From contig JXTC01000034.1 of assembly GCA_002914845.1 (NCBI GenBank), positions 1,133,720 to 1,197,719 on the forward strand: a DNA stretch of 64,000 bases, given 5' to 3'. The DNA is from Trema orientale (taxonomy: Eukaryota > Streptophyta > Magnoliopsida > Rosales > Cannabaceae). A program made the translations under genes and the position numbers. Shown here piece after piece: positions 62,804-64,000 of the stretch. The notes below the pieces were generated by a model. That model saw only the letters and a program-made list of their open reading frames with translations, was not told where the DNA came from and did not search any database. Positions within the stretch are counted from its first letter, which is position 1. The number at the start of each line of letters is the position of its first letter.

Positions 62804-63515
62804 ACGTTGATTATCAACTGACTCACTACTAATAAATTCAAAAGGAAAAGTATATGTAATGACTTTGCTAGAGAGAGGTGTCATTTTTTTTTTTTTGAAA
62901 GGGTGAGAGGTGTCATTAGTTCAGCTAACCAAGCTTTAATTTTTTTTCCGCATACAACCAAGCCTTTACTAGAAGACATAATAATTATAATTGCAACAAT
63001 ATCTTCCGAGTTTTTTTTCCCTGTAACTAGACTTAGATGGATCGTCATCATTAAATCAGAGATGATAATTGGCTGCATGCATATAACCACGCTTGGTTTG
63101 AATTTTACGCAGCCTTTATCTATTATACTAATATTAAATATGCAACAACTCATAATAATTATCATTAAAATAAAACTAATCCAACGAAACTTTTCAACCA
63201 GATCTATCATAGCTTGAATCTTCCAATAGGAGAAATGTTCTCAAAATGTACTTCTCAAAATGTCTAAGTTCCTTTGTTTCCAAAAAAAAAAAAAAGTCTA
63301 AGTTCCTTTTAATTATAAATCTCCTAACAATAAGGAGTTTGTACTACTGGATACCATTGGCAAGCTGTTAATTAATCACGATTACATTATTATAATATTA
63401 ACATGCATTGATAAAGCAAAGATTCTATATAGCTAGCTAGAAATGCATTATATGGATCTATAAAACCTATTTCTTATATGAATTTATGTACTATTTGAGG
63501 TGATCTGGATCGCAG

Positions 63516-63602
63516 GATCGGGTACTGCGAAATTTCAACAAAGAGGCTGTAAAAGTGGTTATAGATCCTGACAAGCTCATTGGATCAAAAGTTAGAATCT
63601 AG
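63516..63602 (+). CDS. Possible orphan terminal exon, function unknown
   Basis: After an acceptor-like GATCGCAG, an open 28-codon segment reads DRVLRNFNKEAVKVVIDPDK followed by LIGSKVRI and TAG. The composition is protein-like and the following bases look like a 3' UTR, but no upstream exon is seen between the LTR element and this point. It may be the remains of a gene broken by insertions, or chance. I do not recognise the protein. Confidence 0.25.
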   Translation, partial: DRVLRNFNKEAVKVVIDPDKLIGSKVRI

Positions 63603-63699
63603 CTGTGATTCAGTGTCTCGCATTTTCTTGTTGCAGTTTCCAAAATCTGATCAGCAAAGAATTTTGGTTTGTTGATCCTAATTGAGTGTGGGGTCTGCT

Positions 63700-64000
63700 T
63701 TTTGAATATGCGTCACGTGTGCATTCAGATGACACGTAGCTGAGAAAATTACCTGGGAACCACAATTATTCTGCGTGACGGTTATTGGGCCCACGCTGTC
63801 GAAGCGGGTCAAGATAGGGCCCGTCCAGACCTGGGATAGGCCTGGCCCAACCAGACCCTTGTCCCGATATCTGGGGGTCAGGATCCTCAAGGGTCTTCCG
63901 CTAAAAGACCCTCGGGGGCAACGCATAGTTCCAGACCCAGACAAGGCATTTAATGCAATCCTGGGTAGGTGTGCGTATTAAATGCGTTCTCCTGAGAGAA
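63700..64000. mobile_element. GC-rich mobile element fragment at the window edge
   Basis: The composition changes sharply to GC-rich with words such as GGGCCCACGCTG, GGCCTGGCCCAACC, CTGGGGGTCAGGATCCTCAA and CCTCGGGGGC. This fits an LTR or similar repeat that continues beyond the window. No end could be fixed. Confidence 0.35.

Larger units (their letters stand above)
62276..64000. other. Right flank of the LTR element to the window end
   Basis: Contains a SINE at 62499-62803, a possible orphan terminal exon at 63516-63602 and GC-richer sequence from about 63700 to the edge that looks like part of another mobile element. The part at 62830-63500 is AT-rich and I see nothing definite in it. Confidence 0.5.

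Overview
This is nuclear DNA from a dicot plant. The genes have many short GT-AG introns in AT-rich sequence, the products are plant-specific (a starch synthase-like protein, PLS-class PPR, subgroup IVa bHLH), and the gaps are full of MITEs, tRNA-derived SINEs, LTR retrotransposon parts and simple repeats. I cannot name the species. All recognised genes lie on the + strand.

Left third (1-20410): the 3' part of a starch synthase 5-like gene (<1-2751), a complete 16-exon Spinster-type MFS transporter gene (4740-10608, 508 aa) and a complete 15-exon kinesin-8 gene of the KIN-8B type (14444-20410, 797 aa). Middle (28009-36797): a two-exon WDR5-type WD40 gene (318 aa), a PLS/E-class PPR gene with a doubtful start and a 2-nt frame lesion near its end, and a first subgroup IVa bHLH gene with an altered DNA-contact residue and a displaced last splice acceptor. 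An intact bHLH paralogue follows at 50399-52200. From memory, the Arabidopsis relatives of the first two genes are neighbours on chromosome 5 and those of KIN-8B and WDR5 are neighbours on chromosome 3, so this window may keep an older joined order.

The rest is mostly mobile DNA. The main element is an 8.2-kb minus-strand LTR retrotransposon (54096-62270) with a perfect 5-bp target duplication GATTA, an initiator-tRNA-Met type primer binding site, a purine tract, very long LTRs (2.3 and 2.9 kb) and a 3-kb internal region without gag or pol, so it looks like a non-autonomous LARD. Two solo LTRs of the same family lie in the opposite orientation at 41148-43515 and 44369-46892. Four copies of one 210-240-bp MITE family sit in TA-rich sites in and around the bHLH pair. 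Two SINEs, both on the minus strand, are bracketed by direct repeats, and at least seven other inverted-repeat elements are visible, one nested in another.

The genes do not form a pathway; they look like independent housekeeping and regulatory loci. I found no clearly new biochemical system. The most unusual signals are the coding-free long-LTR family with a hairpin array in its LTRs, the decaying bHLH copy beside its intact twin, and a likely GC-AG intron in the kinesin gene. All exon models come from reading splice sites and protein continuity by eye, with no transcript data.
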